Origin: Chiridota heheva
Taxonomy: Eukaryota > Echinodermata > Holothuroidea > Apodida > Chiridotidae
Assembly (NCBI GenBank): GCA_020152595.1
Contig: JAIGNY010002032.1
Coordinates: 124,001-188,000 of the forward strand
Reading direction: 5' to 3'
DNA: 64,000 bases
The stretch's first letter is position 1, and each line of letters starts with the position of its first letter. The translations under genes were made by a program, and so were the position numbers. This document shows, piece after piece, positions 33,261-44,609 of this stretch. Below the pieces are notes generated by a model that searched no databases, was not told where the DNA came from, and worked only from the letters and a program-made list of their open reading frames with translations.

Positions 33261-35249
33261 TATGGGGGGGACATGTCCCCCTAATAATTTTGTTGGGGAG
33301 GACGAATATGCTTGTCTCTTTCTAAAAAATGAAACCCTATATGAAGCCTATATGGCTGGCAACAACACTCTTTGAGTTTGTCCCCCAATGTTGAAAGAAA
33401 AAAAATAGCTGCCACTGGGCTATGCCCATGACCATTTCATGACCTCAAAACAACAGCAACAAAGAAGTTTGAAACAAATATCAAATCAAGATACATTTTT
33501 TTTTGATATTTCAAGAAGTATAAAATTTGTCAGATAAGATTTCATGGAAATTAATACACTCAAAACGCTTGCTTTTCTTTCAAGTTTGACTATGGCATAT
33601 TGTCATAAAAAGCATTTATTTCACTTGTTAAGCTTTTTGATATCCAATTGCAAGTTGCCCTTCACTGATGTCACGTCAAAATATGACAACTGCGGGTTTT
33701 TTAACGATCATTATATACCACCAAAAATGTTTATTAAAAATACAGAAGCACCGGTTGTTATTTCGATCATCTTCGATTGCAATTCATTCTTGGTCTATGA
33801 TGATCGTACCCTTATCGAACGCTCGTTCGTTTCTTCTTCAGACGAAACCTCTTCACCTGCCTATCATATGCTCATCTCGTAATAATCATGCTCTCTTCCC
33901 GAGCGTAATTGGATCTGGCTGGTGAACCAGCTTCTCTCCCTATTTTTAAGTGAACTCCTCCCGCTCACAGCTTTTACTTTGAACTAAATCACGAGGGTCG
34001 CGGCGCCGCATTGTCTGTGTGGAATTATATCTCTGCCTTTTTCTCCTTTTGCTTTACCTTTTCAGTTTGATCCGAGTACGCTCATAATACCGACACTAAT
34101 GTTTCCACCAGAGTATAACGGAAGAGGAGAGAGAACAAAATGCAAAAAAGCGATATTTCATACCCCTCTAGGCCATCACAGAGTCATAAGCGGTCACTAA
34201 CCTCTGATAAGAAACAATAAACAGACAGAAAATAGAGCCTTGTTTGTATGCAACCTTGAAGAGGCAAACCAGGCCTGTAGCCGTACGTACCAATTGATCG
34301 ATTCTCTACATTGTGAAATCCCCACTCTTTTTAGAATTACCATGTTGTTTTTTTTGTACCTGTTTTTCAGTGATGAGAAAGATTATAGTCCCATATGGCT
34401 CAAAGGAAAGCTGACCCCGCATTTAATACAGTTACCTGTAGGAGGCGGAGCTTAAACACCTTTACTGGTGATTGACTCCTGCCAGTCAAGTATTGCATCT
34501 GTGTATGATATTCTACGAGAGAAGTGCTACCTCATTGATTCTATACTCTCCTACCGTTTAAGGACTACTTTAGTGTGTGGAGGTATAAGATGGTCTTGTT
34601 TTTACTATAGCTCAAGGTTTTTTTTAGTAAGAAACCTTAGTATTTGGGTCAGGTAGAGCGGTCTGAGAAAATTATGAATTGAAAGAAGGACACATCTCTA
34701 TTTATATTGTCTGCATTGAAGAAGATCTGCTCCAAAAGGAAATCAAAGTAAAGTGGGTTAACATTGAAAAAAGAGGTAAAATTATGCCTTTAGGTGACTA
34801 ATATCTTTTGTAACAGCAAGAGCACATGAGAGCTATTGTCTATTTTCTTAGGACCTTTTGTGCTAATTTAGTTTTGGAGTGTTGCTTTCTGGCAATACTT
34901 AAGTTTTTAAATCTTTCTAAGTCTTTGAAGATGTTTGTTGTGAACCCTTCGAGCAAAACATGGATTATTTTGATGTATTTTGCTGTTTTGAAGATAAAGA
35001 TTCTGTACAGCTTAGATGTATGGTATGAAGAGAATCATGTCTAAAAACACATCAGTGCTTGTCTGTTTGCATTAGTACGTGGTGCCTGGCAGGATCCCCT
35101 CCCAGTCCAGGACGTCCCATTAGGAAATTCTGTTTAATCTGTGCTGAAGCAATGATCAAAATATTGGATGTGATTAAAAAAAAATTAGACCTCATTACTA
35201 AGGAAAGATATCCCTTCCCAACTGATAAAACCCTAGCACCGTGCCACCA
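33261..35249. other. single-copy DNA, higher complexity near 33,540-34,100
   Basis: Part of this region (33,540-34,100) is less AT-rich and has more CpG than its surroundings. It contains the longest ORF here not explained by repeats or transposons (33,544-33,882, 112 codons from ATG, plus). I recognise no domain and see no partner exon. A segment at 34,371-34,455 has a strong acceptor ('tttttgtacctgtttttcag') and ends in a stop, but it stands alone. Confidence 0.35.
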
Positions 35250-35520
35250 CCCATTTTATTGGTACTAGCAGAGGTTTTGGGAGAGGGGTAGTGAACTGTA
35301 TTCTTTGATTTTCTATTTTTGATTTTCTATTTTTGATTTTCTATTTTTGATTTTCTATTTTTCTATTTTATTGGTACTAGCAGAGGTTTGGGGAGAGAGG
35401 TAGTGAACTGTATTCTTTGATTTTCTATTTTTGATTTTCTATTTTTCCATTCTATTGGTACTAGCAGAGGTTTTGGTAGTGAACTGTATTCTTTGATTTT
35501 CTATTTTTCTTTGATAGGGG
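35250..35520. repeat. nested tandem repeat (14-bp inside a larger unit)
   Basis: The larger unit ('tattggtactagcagaggtt' to 'tagtgaactgtattctttg') occurs three times. It is followed by variable numbers of the 14-bp tttgattttctatt. Copy spacing shrinks because the 14-bp count differs (about 5, 2 and 1). Confidence 0.9.
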
Positions 35521-35774
35521 CAAACTTTAATTTACTTGATGATATGGAGTTTTCTTAAAAGAAATTGCTTGACATATGAAGAAATTTTGATTTGGGAGTA
35601 TGTACATATAGCCCTCTGCCCCACCCCAACTACCGAGAGCTCCAAAAGTGGAATTTGAAAAAAAAGTTTTTAACCTGCACAAAACAAAAAGTGTATAAAG
35701 AATGGGCTTTTTAGATTAAAATATAAAAGATAAACTGAAAGTACTGGCAAAAATAACAAACCTAACTTAAGTTA

Positions 35775-36113
35775 TGAATAGTGTACATTCATGTAACTTG
35801 GTATAGGGGTACTGTTCAAGTGAGCGTAATTAGGTGTTGTGTGTGCATACTAATTAGCTTATTTGCATAACAATGAAAGTATTTGTATCTATGATATCTC
35901 TTAAATTATAGTGGATGTGGGGATTTTGTTTGCACATTGTCTACACTTAATGATTGGGTAAAGTGTGCATATTAATTAGGTTATTTGCATAACAATAGAT
36001 TTTCGTACAAAATGTTTAACATTCATGAGCACATAACTGAAGTTATGAATGGTGTACATTTATATAACTTGGCATAGGGGTAGAGGACATGGGTACTGAT
36101 CAAATAAGCGTGA
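35775..36113. repeat. imperfect local duplication
   Basis: 'ttatgaatagtgtacattca' to 'taacttggtataggggta' near 35,775 recurs near 36,032, and 'ttatttgcataacaat' occurs at about 35,858 and 35,979. A G-run of 13 or more follows at 36,115. Non-coding. Confidence 0.75.
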
Positions 36114-36834
36114 TGGGGGGGGGGGGGTTGTTTATGGTATTAAGATATAACCATAGTTTTTTTACCACTTTGTTTCTATACATTTTCTATATCATTTATG
36201 AGAAAATGAAAATTCATGGGAATATTCCTTTAACATAAGCAATTTCCAAGTTGTCCCATTCTGAGGTCAACAATATTGTGCAATTTATGCTAATAAAATA
36301 TCAATATTTGTTTAAATGCTGACATGTAAAATGGTCAATTTTGAACCAATTTTAATGGGCCTTTTTGCTGCTTCATGGTATATTGTAAACCACTTGAGCT
36401 CATGTTGATGCTACTGTCCATATACCTTTATCATATGTTGATTTCTGGAATGGAAATCAGATAAGGAAGTGATTATCTTTATATTGTAATTTATTCTAAT
36501 GATTCTAGGAACTCTTGTAAAAGGTGTTTCTTTGTGAAGTGGCTGGAATATGAATCTGACAGTGGAATACAGTTTAAAAGGGGTAAAAATGAGAGCGGAA
36601 AGCATGATTTCTGCCGCATAAAATCAAAAAATTGTAGATCAACACCTCTTAAACTTGTTCAAAATGCCAAAGTATGAAATTCTGAAATGCCTTCCAGATC
36701 TGCAATTGTACTGTTGTTTGTTGTTATCTATTAAGATATCAGGGTTGCAAATAAATGCTCAATTTTAGATCAGTTTTGAAAGGGGTATGCATATATCATT
36801 AGTCTTAGAAATTACATGTGTGGTAAATTACATA
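36114..36834. other. AT-rich stretch
   Basis: No gene or repeat recognised apart from the G-run at its start. Confidence 0.35.
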
Positions 36835-37080
36835 CAAATCTAGCTTGCCACATGCTTGCGATAAGCTTGCGCAAGCTTACACTGTAACCTTGCAGCGTGT
36901 AGTAGGCTGGAACTAGGAACAAATACAAGCTTGCTAGCTTGTGCAAACTAGCAAAAACTTCTACAAGCTTGCGCAAGCTAACAAGAAATGTTAGTACCAG
37001 CTTGACACAATGTTGCAGCAAGCTTGTGCAAGCTGAAAATGTTAGCTTGTCACAAGCTTGCTGTAAGCTGGAATTAAAAC
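36835..37080 (-). repeat. array of AGCTTGCGCAAGCT palindromes
   Basis: The core 'agcttgcgcaagct' is self-complementary and recurs with variants (gcttgtgcaagc, gcttgacacaatg). Read on the minus strand it aligns with 52,596-52,990, including 'gctagcaagcttgtatttg' against 'gctggcaagcttgtatttg'. The ORFs here (36,812-37,021 minus, 36,939-37,124 plus) are repeat artefacts. Confidence 0.8.
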
Positions 37081-38295
37081 CTCCTGGTCATATTCAAGTA
37101 CTTCCATTCACAGAACATTGGTGAAGGATTGAAAAGCAATAGATTACTATAAGGAAAGTCACAGGTTTTTCCTCTTAAAGGAACTGGCGGCCCAAAAGTC
37201 AGGACGTTATTTTTGGTAGATTTTAACCAGTAGAAATTGCATCACGTGGTTTGCTTTTACAGAAAATTTCATCCACTGAGTGCTAGCGAACAAATTCCAA
37301 AAAGTCAATGGGAAAACAAGTACAAATTTTGAGTGACTCAGGTCGGGATTTAGGAATGTTTATGATATTCCGTACCGCTGGGTGTCAGAAAGGCATTTGA
37401 TTTATTATAAGAATCAACTTAAGTTCGCCCTCATTTTTTAGTCGCTAGCTCTTTTACATAATAATTTTTGTAACTTGTAATAAAAAGGACTTAAAAATTC
37501 AAAATTTTATAAGAATTTTCACGGATATTTTTGTGAAATTTGTAACTTTTGTCTGTAGCATACTTTCTTCACATTAAGCTGTTTTACATGCATGTCCACC
37601 ATAGATCTTTACAAATATTTTGGATCCATTATTAAGAATATATTTTGTGTTAGCTTAACCCTTTTGGGACTGCATACAATGTTGATATTTTCTTGTTGTG
37701 AATTGGACACTTTTGGAGAAAAAGTGAAATTTGAAAACTATATATATATATATATATTCAAAATAAAATTACAGCAAGTTGGAAGTACTTTATGAAAAAT
37801 TGTTGCACATCAATTATGTTCAGAAAAAGAGCTCTTTCAATTGATACATGATATAACTCAATATAATTTCAATGATACATGTCCATAGTAAGGATAATTT
37901 AATTAAGAAATGTAATTTATGCAAATTTTTCCAATATTTGATAATTTTACAATTTTGTCCAACCTTTTGTAAAAACTTAGTTGTTCATATAACTTAATAA
38001 CTTTCTGCATAAACATTAGACAGAAATAAATTCTCATCACAATGGTATAACATTTGAGTACTTTTATAATTGCCATTGTTGATGTTATTAATATACATAA
38101 CAAGATACTCATTAGTACTCAGTTACACAAATATACATAGTACTGTGCATGTACAGTACATGTGTATACTGTATCATTACATAGTTTGTGAAACACTACC
38201 TGTACCTCCAGGCTTTACTGTTGTTTCCCTTCAGGTTATGTAGGCTTAAGTCTAACTTTATGTGCAGGCCTAAGCCTAGTGTTAGTTTCACTTAC
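37081..38295. other. AT-rich stretch
   Basis: No gene. A short (TA)n lies at 37,739-37,757. Confidence 0.35.
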
Positions 38296-38405
38296 TGAAT
38301 CACTATCACTTTTCCGATGATTCTGATTAGAATATCTCCCCGAAAATCCCCATCACTATCTCGATCCGCAAAAATTGATGCTAATGTTTCCTCAGCACTA
38401 CACAT
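38296..38405 (-). CDS. possible first coding exon of an unrecognised gene
   Basis: On the minus strand ATG at 38,405-38,403 (purine at -3: GGAAGATG) opens 36 codons, MCSAEETLASIFADRDSDGD... then hydrophobic IGKVIVI. It ends at a consensus donor ATTCA|gtaagtg. The other two frames have stops within ten codons. The acidic start could belong to a host gene or to a transposase N-terminus. No downstream exon is recognised in the AT-rich DNA below, so this is tentative. Confidence 0.3.
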
Positions 38406-38647
38406 CTTCCTTTTTTCATTTCAAAATGTTTCAAAATGATTCAATGTAACTCCCCAGCGTTGCAATTTGATATCAATGTTCGCAGAATCAGTTCATTAAA
38501 CGATTTAGCTTTTTGCATGTTCGTAGAAAGTGAGGGGGTAGTTTAGTAATAGCTTAAAGTCAACAAGTCAAATTGGCGGATATATTTGCCCGCAGTCTGT
38601 AGTGCATGATTGCGCTGGGCAGATTTATCACCGCAGTCCGCAGAAGA

Positions 38648-38855
38648 TTAAAGGGGCACTAGATCAAAAATTAAGGGCACAATTTTCTAAAGACTTTGAA
38701 ATATTCAGCAAAGCTTTTGACCCACACAGAGCGCTACTCTTACATCAATACTCATACAAAGTAGTTATGTATGTAGGATTCATAGACCCAACTTTTATCA
38801 CCTTAGGTGGCAAAACAGGCCAAGACTGTCATTTATTGGCCTACTTCTCCTTTAA
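38648..38855. mobile_element. short MITE-like element with TTAAAGG ends
   Basis: The left end 'ttaaaggggcactag' pairs imperfectly with the reverse complement of the right end ('ctacttctcctttaa'). The length is 208 bp. The TTAAAGG start is shared with the foldback MITE at 60,546, but the interior differs. The 91-codon ORF across it (38,602-38,877) is probably chance. Confidence 0.45.
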
Positions 38856-40473
38856 TTTTATTAAGACAATCAGTTAAAGAGCAAACTGTCAAAAAAAAAT
38901 GCAGATTTGAAGAAACAAAAATGTTGGTTTGATGTGAAATGTATATTGCTGATAATAACAAGTGTAGGATTAATCGTCTTCACAATTAAAATTCATTCCC
39001 TCGTAGCTGTTATTCCTATCCGGCAACTGCTTCGGTGTTTGTTGCCAGGTTAAAAATTGATTAATCCTTTCTTCAAATTAGAGCATGCACTCCAATGTTT
39101 ATTTTTGACAACATGCGGCCGTATTAGCAACAATTCAAATCCCTCTTTTGAGCGCTGCGCTGCGTACGCACTGATCCCCCGAGGGCAATTCTATGCCTCA
39201 TTCAACTCGAACAACTTAATAGCCGGTTTCAAAAATATATATATATATTTTTGTGCATGCCTGCTTATTTCCCCTTTTGCTCCTAAAAAGAAAATTGTTT
39301 TTCTTACGCACAAAAGAATCAGCCAGCCGAAATCTGATTAGATTAAGATTACATGCTCAGTAGAGTCAAGGAGTTGACTCTCGGTCAAAGTTGGAAGCGG
39401 ATTCTCGGATACTGCAGATGAATGCAACAATGATTGTCTGTCGCTCTTAGCAATCCTCACCATTAGCCTGTCAAAGGTGCTTAGCCCATTTTGTTATTTT
39501 TTTTTCTCTCTTCTATAGCTCTTTTGTTTGCAAAATATATTTTATTCGACTCTTAAAAAAATGTTCCATTTCTAAACTATTTTTTTTTATATTAGTTTGA
39601 AGGAGAAGTAAAATGATTTAAATGAGGTCGTTGATAGGAATGGATTGAGGTTTGTGTTGACCTTCCTGGGGCCTTCAAAGCAGTTTAGAAATGTGGAGAA
39701 TAATGCTATCTGAGGATGATATCTAAGTCATTTGTTATATCAGTATACTGAACCTATTTGTCATGCACAACTAGAACAGCAAGAGTTATATATCCACAGA
39801 TTTTTCTTTCTAGAAAAAAAATAAATAAAGGTCAGAAAGAAAGATATATTTTTAAAATTCAAGAGGTTGTCAGTGAATGAGTACTATTTAAGATATCATC
39901 TTTTAAAGATGTTCGAACTTCAGCGAGATCAGCAGTAAGAATTTTCACTTGGAAATTGTTAAGTCAGTACAAGGAAATTTTAATGGATATATTACATATA
40001 GGTCTTTTGAATGATGGTGGAAGGTTTTTAGCGCAACATCCCTTTAAGGGATTTGAGCTTATGCGATGACTAACTTAAGAACCAGGCTCTCGCCTGGATA
40101 CCTTAAGATATTTGCAGTGTCTTATCATGTCCTAAGCGTTTTTGGATAATTTTCTGTGTTGATGTGTTTGCCTTAAATAGATCAATATGTTGATGCAATA
40201 ACAGTTCATATTGTTGCGTAGTTTTAACGAATTCTACATTCCAAAATTCACTAAAATGTTTCAAACACTCGGATTTCACTCGGTGCAATCCAAAGGAATT
40301 TAGCAAATATAACAACATTGGCTCGGGAAATACCACCTTATATCTCCGATTGAAATAAAGCTATATTTTCATTGGCTGGAGCTTCAAAATACTGTCTGGC
40401 ACATATGCTAATCAAGCTTGATATCCCATTTGGGATTTCTCCCAATGTATAGTCCAATTGGGGTATCACTTTT
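38856..40473. other. single-copy DNA, possible regulatory block near 39,000-39,420
   Basis: 39,000-39,420 has higher complexity and several CpG dinucleotides. The 77-codon minus frame at 40,103-40,336 (ends IQKRLGHDKTLQIS) lacks partner exons and I do not call it. Confidence 0.35.
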
Positions 40474-40618
40474 GTAGTTGATAGTTCATTTGGGCTATAA
40501 ATTGGGTTTAAAAAACCTATTAAAAGCTAAAGAATAGCTAAATAGCTTAAATAGGTTTTTTCAACCATTTAATACAATTGAATCTCCGGCTGTTAAATCA
40601 CCAGTGTTAATAAGTAAC
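40474..40618 (+). repeat. dispersed repeat, inverted partner at 58,023-58,168
   Basis: 'gtagttgatagttcatttgg' and the end 'aaatcaccagtgttaataa' match the reverse complement of 58,168-58,023. It lies upstream of the MITE-related segment at 41,353 in the same relative order as in the 57.6-58.2 kb copy. Confidence 0.7.
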
Positions 40619-40956
40619 TGATAAAAAGAAAAAAAATCAGCACGAGTCCCCTGCCGCATAAGACGCATGACCTGGATTGTTGCAGTAACCTTATCCACAA
40701 TAACTTGTTTTTTGTTTGCAAGGCTACATACATGTATTACTGTAACTTATGCATAAATCCAGTGCCTTTTAAAAAAAAAATTTAGTGGTAGGGTGATGGG
40801 AGGGGGGGGAGGGAAGGGTGCCAATACACAAAATGGACCTTTCTGATAAATTTTTAGACTTGTTATGCCCCCCTCTCCCCCAACCCCCCTTCCCCTTCCC
40901 TCTTCCTTCTGTACATTTTGGTTTCTTTTAAAAATGTTCTCTTTTTTTTTTTCTCT

Positions 40957-41345
40957 GGACAATTTTCAGAATATTTTCGTGAAATTTTTTGGTAGTTTTC
41001 TTTAATTTTAGGGAAATTTTGCTCATTTTTGGAAAATGTTGCTTATTTTCGGGAATATTTTGACCAATTTTGGGGTAATTTCCTTCAGTTCAATTTTCTT
41101 TGATTTTTATAACATTTTTGTGAAAATTTCTTTCATTTTTGGATAGGCCTACTATTTCTTAATTTCCAGATAATTTTGTTTAAATTATTGCTCATTTTCT
41201 GAACATTTTGCCTATTTTCGAAAAAATTTGCTCACATTTGGGAATTTTTGGCCAATTTTGGGGTTATATTTTTCATTTCTGGACAAATTCCTTCGATTAT
41301 AGGAAAATTTTGTTCCATTTTTGGGAAAATCACCGTTTTTTATAA
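40957..41345 (+). repeat. degenerate tandem repeat, about 25-30 bp ('ttttggggaaattttgctc')
   Basis: Repeated imperfect units contain ttttc/ggaaattttg and tttgctcattttt. The same sequence type appears in the opposite orientation at 43,240-43,650 and briefly at 49,130-49,190. Confidence 0.7.
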
Positions 41346-41352
41346 TGGGTAC

Positions 41353-41706
41353 CTTAAAGGACTCAGGGGTCAAGTAAATCCATCTTCTATTAAAGAGGAC
41401 TTCAAAAGAAAGTTTAAAGATTGTTTTAGTTGTATTTTGTTGTAATGATTGCCACTTGGAAGTGTATTTGTGGGATGCTATTAGGCCTAGATGCTTATAT
41501 TGATTAATTGTGATTCATTAATTGTGATAATTAATCATTTGCTCAGAATGGCTAATACATTAGCAATAGTTAAAACCATTTCTTGTTGCAAGGACGTAAA
41601 AATCCATCTTGATTTTTTTGTTGATTTTGTTGTTGGTATGTCTGTTTATGATTTTTATTTCACTTAAAAGCAAACATTGTTAATAAAATTTGCATCACAC
41701 TGAAAC
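41353..41706 (+). mobile_element. MITE-related repeat with the TTAAAGG terminus
   Basis: It begins 'ttaaaggactcaggggtcaa' ... 'aaagaggacttcaaaag', the same terminus as the foldback MITE at 60,546. It continues with 'aatgattgccacttggaagt' and ends near 'attgttaataaaatttgc'. The whole 350 bp matches the reverse complement of 57,895-57,566. No second inverted end is visible. Confidence 0.75.
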
Positions 41707-43239
41707 TGAGACTTAGTTATTTTAGGTTTACTTGAAAAACAGTTTTTACATATTCAAATGATATTAAATCTCCCATACACAGTGGGGCAACTAGATTAAT
41801 GGGGGCCTGTAGGAATGTTGGCCTCTGCAGGGATGTCAGAAACATGGAGGCAAAGCGGGGAAGGGGGGCATTTTCCTAGGCCCAAGAGCATGGGGACAGA
41901 AGGTGCCCTTTTGAAATTGTGCGGGTTGGGGCAGATGGTGCCCTTGTGTCAGTTGTGGGTGGACCTGTCTGGAGCCTGGAGGCACCCTTTTGAAACTTAT
42001 TTGAAATTTTTCTAGATCATTCTTGAAGCTTGAAAACAAATAGATATCCACTCACTTACAAATACTACATAATACATAGAGGTTGTCACATACATTTAGT
42101 ATTCATTTGACATTAATAAAGCATAACATTTTACCAGGGGTACCGACACCGAGGGCCGTGGTGGGAGGAGATATGCCCATAATAATAATGAGCAGCAATT
42201 TTCAAAATAGGTTTTTTACTTGTTCGCCCGATGAATAATTGTCAACATTGGTCCTGGCTCCCCAATCTTTAAACCCATAGGTGAAATTTGCCTACCGGAC
42301 CGAAAGTGGGAAAGTCAAAAGCGACAAGCAAAATCTGTCAGCTGACAAGAGTATTCCTTTTTTAAATGAAAAGTGCTCCCCAATTACTGTCAAAAAACAC
42401 TGATTTTCTGCTCGCTCTGCATCCCCGAATTCCTTTCAACACCTCTGGCACTTTGAGTCCCATAACAAAGGTTTATGTCATTGTTCAGGGCTAGACCCAA
42501 ATCGATATTGCCCAGAGCCAGTGGGGTTTACCCACCCTTTCAGGCATTCCCAACCTTTTGTTATGCCACTGCTAATCAAACTTGTATTCTTTTCTAACAA
42601 TGACAACCTAAGCCTACCCAACATAACTCCCCTCCAACAAAAAGAGTCTTATACCCATTCCCAAAACATATATTGAGCTACTAATACATCTTTTATGTTC
42701 TAGCATCACAATAATATTAAAGTTCCCTCTTGCATTTCCCCCCAAAATCAAACATGTATTTCTTTTCTAACAACCCCAGCCTACTGGAATTAACAACCAT
42801 TACCAACAAAAAATAGGCTTGAAACCACCTCCAAAAATATGTTGAGCTACTACATCATTGATGGTCTAATTCTTTAAGCTGATGGAATCAGACAAATAAA
42901 GCAATAAATTTAACCTCAATATGACAAAATATTCATCATTTGCATATCCAATACAATGACAGTACATATCATGATGAATAAATAGGGCTATAATTTCATT
43001 ATAACTTAACAGAAATAATGACTCACGAATTTAAACATTCTTTTAAAATCTAATCCTCTGCCAATCACATGCGATTTGGCCATGTAGTCGAATTCTAGAT
43101 TCAAAGCACATAGATTTACAATAAGCTTCAACAGAGCTCAGAAGTGGCGGGGCGGGGAGGGGGATGGGAAAAACCACCCCCTTGAGAAGATTTCACTTTT
43201 CAAGTTGTATGCTTCATACCTGGTTGGGAGGTAAAATTG
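41707..43239. other. single-copy DNA with a 170-bp duplication
   Basis: 42,577-42,690 and 42,745-42,870 share 'tattcttttctaacaa', 'ccaacaaaaa' and 'atgttgagctac' in order. A GC-richer patch at 41,810-42,000 is open on both strands but shows no domain. No gene is supported. Confidence 0.4.
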
Positions 43240-43650
43240 AAGGGAAATTATTAAAATAAGATTGAAGGAAAATTTTGTAAAATCATTAGGAATTTTGGTA
43301 AAAATTTGGCAACATTTCTCAAAAGTTGAAGAAAATTTCCTGAAAATTTAAGAAACCGTTCCGAAAAAAGGACAAAAGAAATTTCTCGTAAATCGAAAAA
43401 ATTGCCTGAAAAGGAAGAAAATTTTTCCAACATGTTCTGACAATAGAAGAAAATGATATGGAAATGAGGGGAAAATTCCTGAAAATTTGCCACAAAATTC
43501 CTGAAAATTTGTAATAAAATTCCCGAAAAATGAGCATAAATTTCCAGAAAACAAAGAAAAATGAAAGAAATTTCCAAATAAATGAAGAAAATTTCTAAAA
43601 TTAAAGGATTACTTCCGGAAAATCAAAGGATATTTCCCGAATATTGGAGG
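43240..43650 (-). repeat. degenerate tandem repeat in opposite orientation to 40,957
   Basis: Units such as 'aaaattcctgaaaatttg' and 'gaaaaatgagcataaatttc' are the complement of the 40,957-41,345 type. The minus ORFs here (68-108 codons, FSGNF/FQEF repeats) follow from the unit and are not genes. Confidence 0.7.
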
Positions 43651-44059
43651 TTTCTCGATTAAGAGCATACTTTAACATTGATAGAAACTTAATTTAGCAG
43701 TGCCATTTTTCTGTTTGTAACTGGTAAAAAAAATTGGTCTTGCCCCTCCCCCCCCCCCTTCCCCACCACCCAGAGAGGAGACCCATCCTATGCCCCTGAG
43801 CTCTCATTGTTTGTTTATAGGTAAAAAGTACACTACCTCTGTGATGCATTAAATCACTGAATTTTCTGTAGTTGGGTTACTTAGTTGCTCCTTGCAGAAT
43901 CTAAAAGTTGTCCCACAGAAATGGAGGGGGATCTTGTAGTCTTGTGGGGAAAATAAAAAAGCACTGAAAATTTGAAACAAGATTTAGATGTAATGATGGA
44001 CAATATTACAAGTTATAAACTATGATATAGCAGAGGGTCATGATTTGAAGAAGAATTGC
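43651..44059. other. non-coding spacer
   Basis: It contains a C-run at about 43,747-43,759. Nothing else seen. Confidence 0.35.
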
Positions 44060-44575
44060 TGAGCACTTTTGGGTGGAAGATGACATGTGTATAAGAAGTG
44101 GAATGTTGGGTAGAAGATGACATGATGATAAGAAGTGGAATGTTGGGTAGAAGATGACATGATGATAAAAAGTGGAATGTTGGGTAGAAGATGACATGAT
44201 GATAAGAAGTGGAATGTTGGGTAGAAGATGACATGATGATAAAAAGTGGAATGTTGGGTAGAAGATGACATGTTGATAAGAAGTGGAATGTTGGGTAGAA
44301 GATGACATGATGATAAGAAGTGGAATGTTGGGTAGAAGATGACATGATGATAAGAAGTGGAATGTTGTGTAGAAGATGACATGTTGACAAGAAGTGGAAT
44401 GTTGGGTAGAAGATGACATGATGATAAGAAGTGGAATGTTGGATAGAAGATGACATGATGATAAAAAGTGGAATGTTGGGTAGAAGATGACATGATTATA
44501 AGAAGTGGAATGTTGGGTAGAAGATGATGTGATGATAAGAAGTGGAATGTTGGGTAGAAGATGACATGATGATAA
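44060..44575 (-). repeat. 37-bp minisatellite (about 14 units)
   Basis: The unit is gaagtggaatgttgggta + gaagatgacatgatgataa. It alternates aagaag/aaaaag and has a few ttgata or gttgtg variants. On the minus strand all frames are open with a 37-residue peptide period. It is separated by only 35-45 bp from the 23-bp array. Confidence 0.97.
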
Positions 44576-44609
44576 GGAGATGCTGGAATTAGAATGAGGC
44601 TGGGATTGC

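Noticed and set aside
34371-34455. Possible plus-strand terminal exon (DEKDYSPIWLKGKLTPHLIQ to stop)
   Set aside because: The acceptor is strong, but with no upstream exon or known family a single short segment is not enough.
40103-40336. 77-codon minus ORF ending IQKRLGHDKTLQIS, reminiscent of a tyrosine-recombinase tail
   Set aside because: No catalytic residues or other recombinase motifs are present. The resemblance is limited to a few residues.
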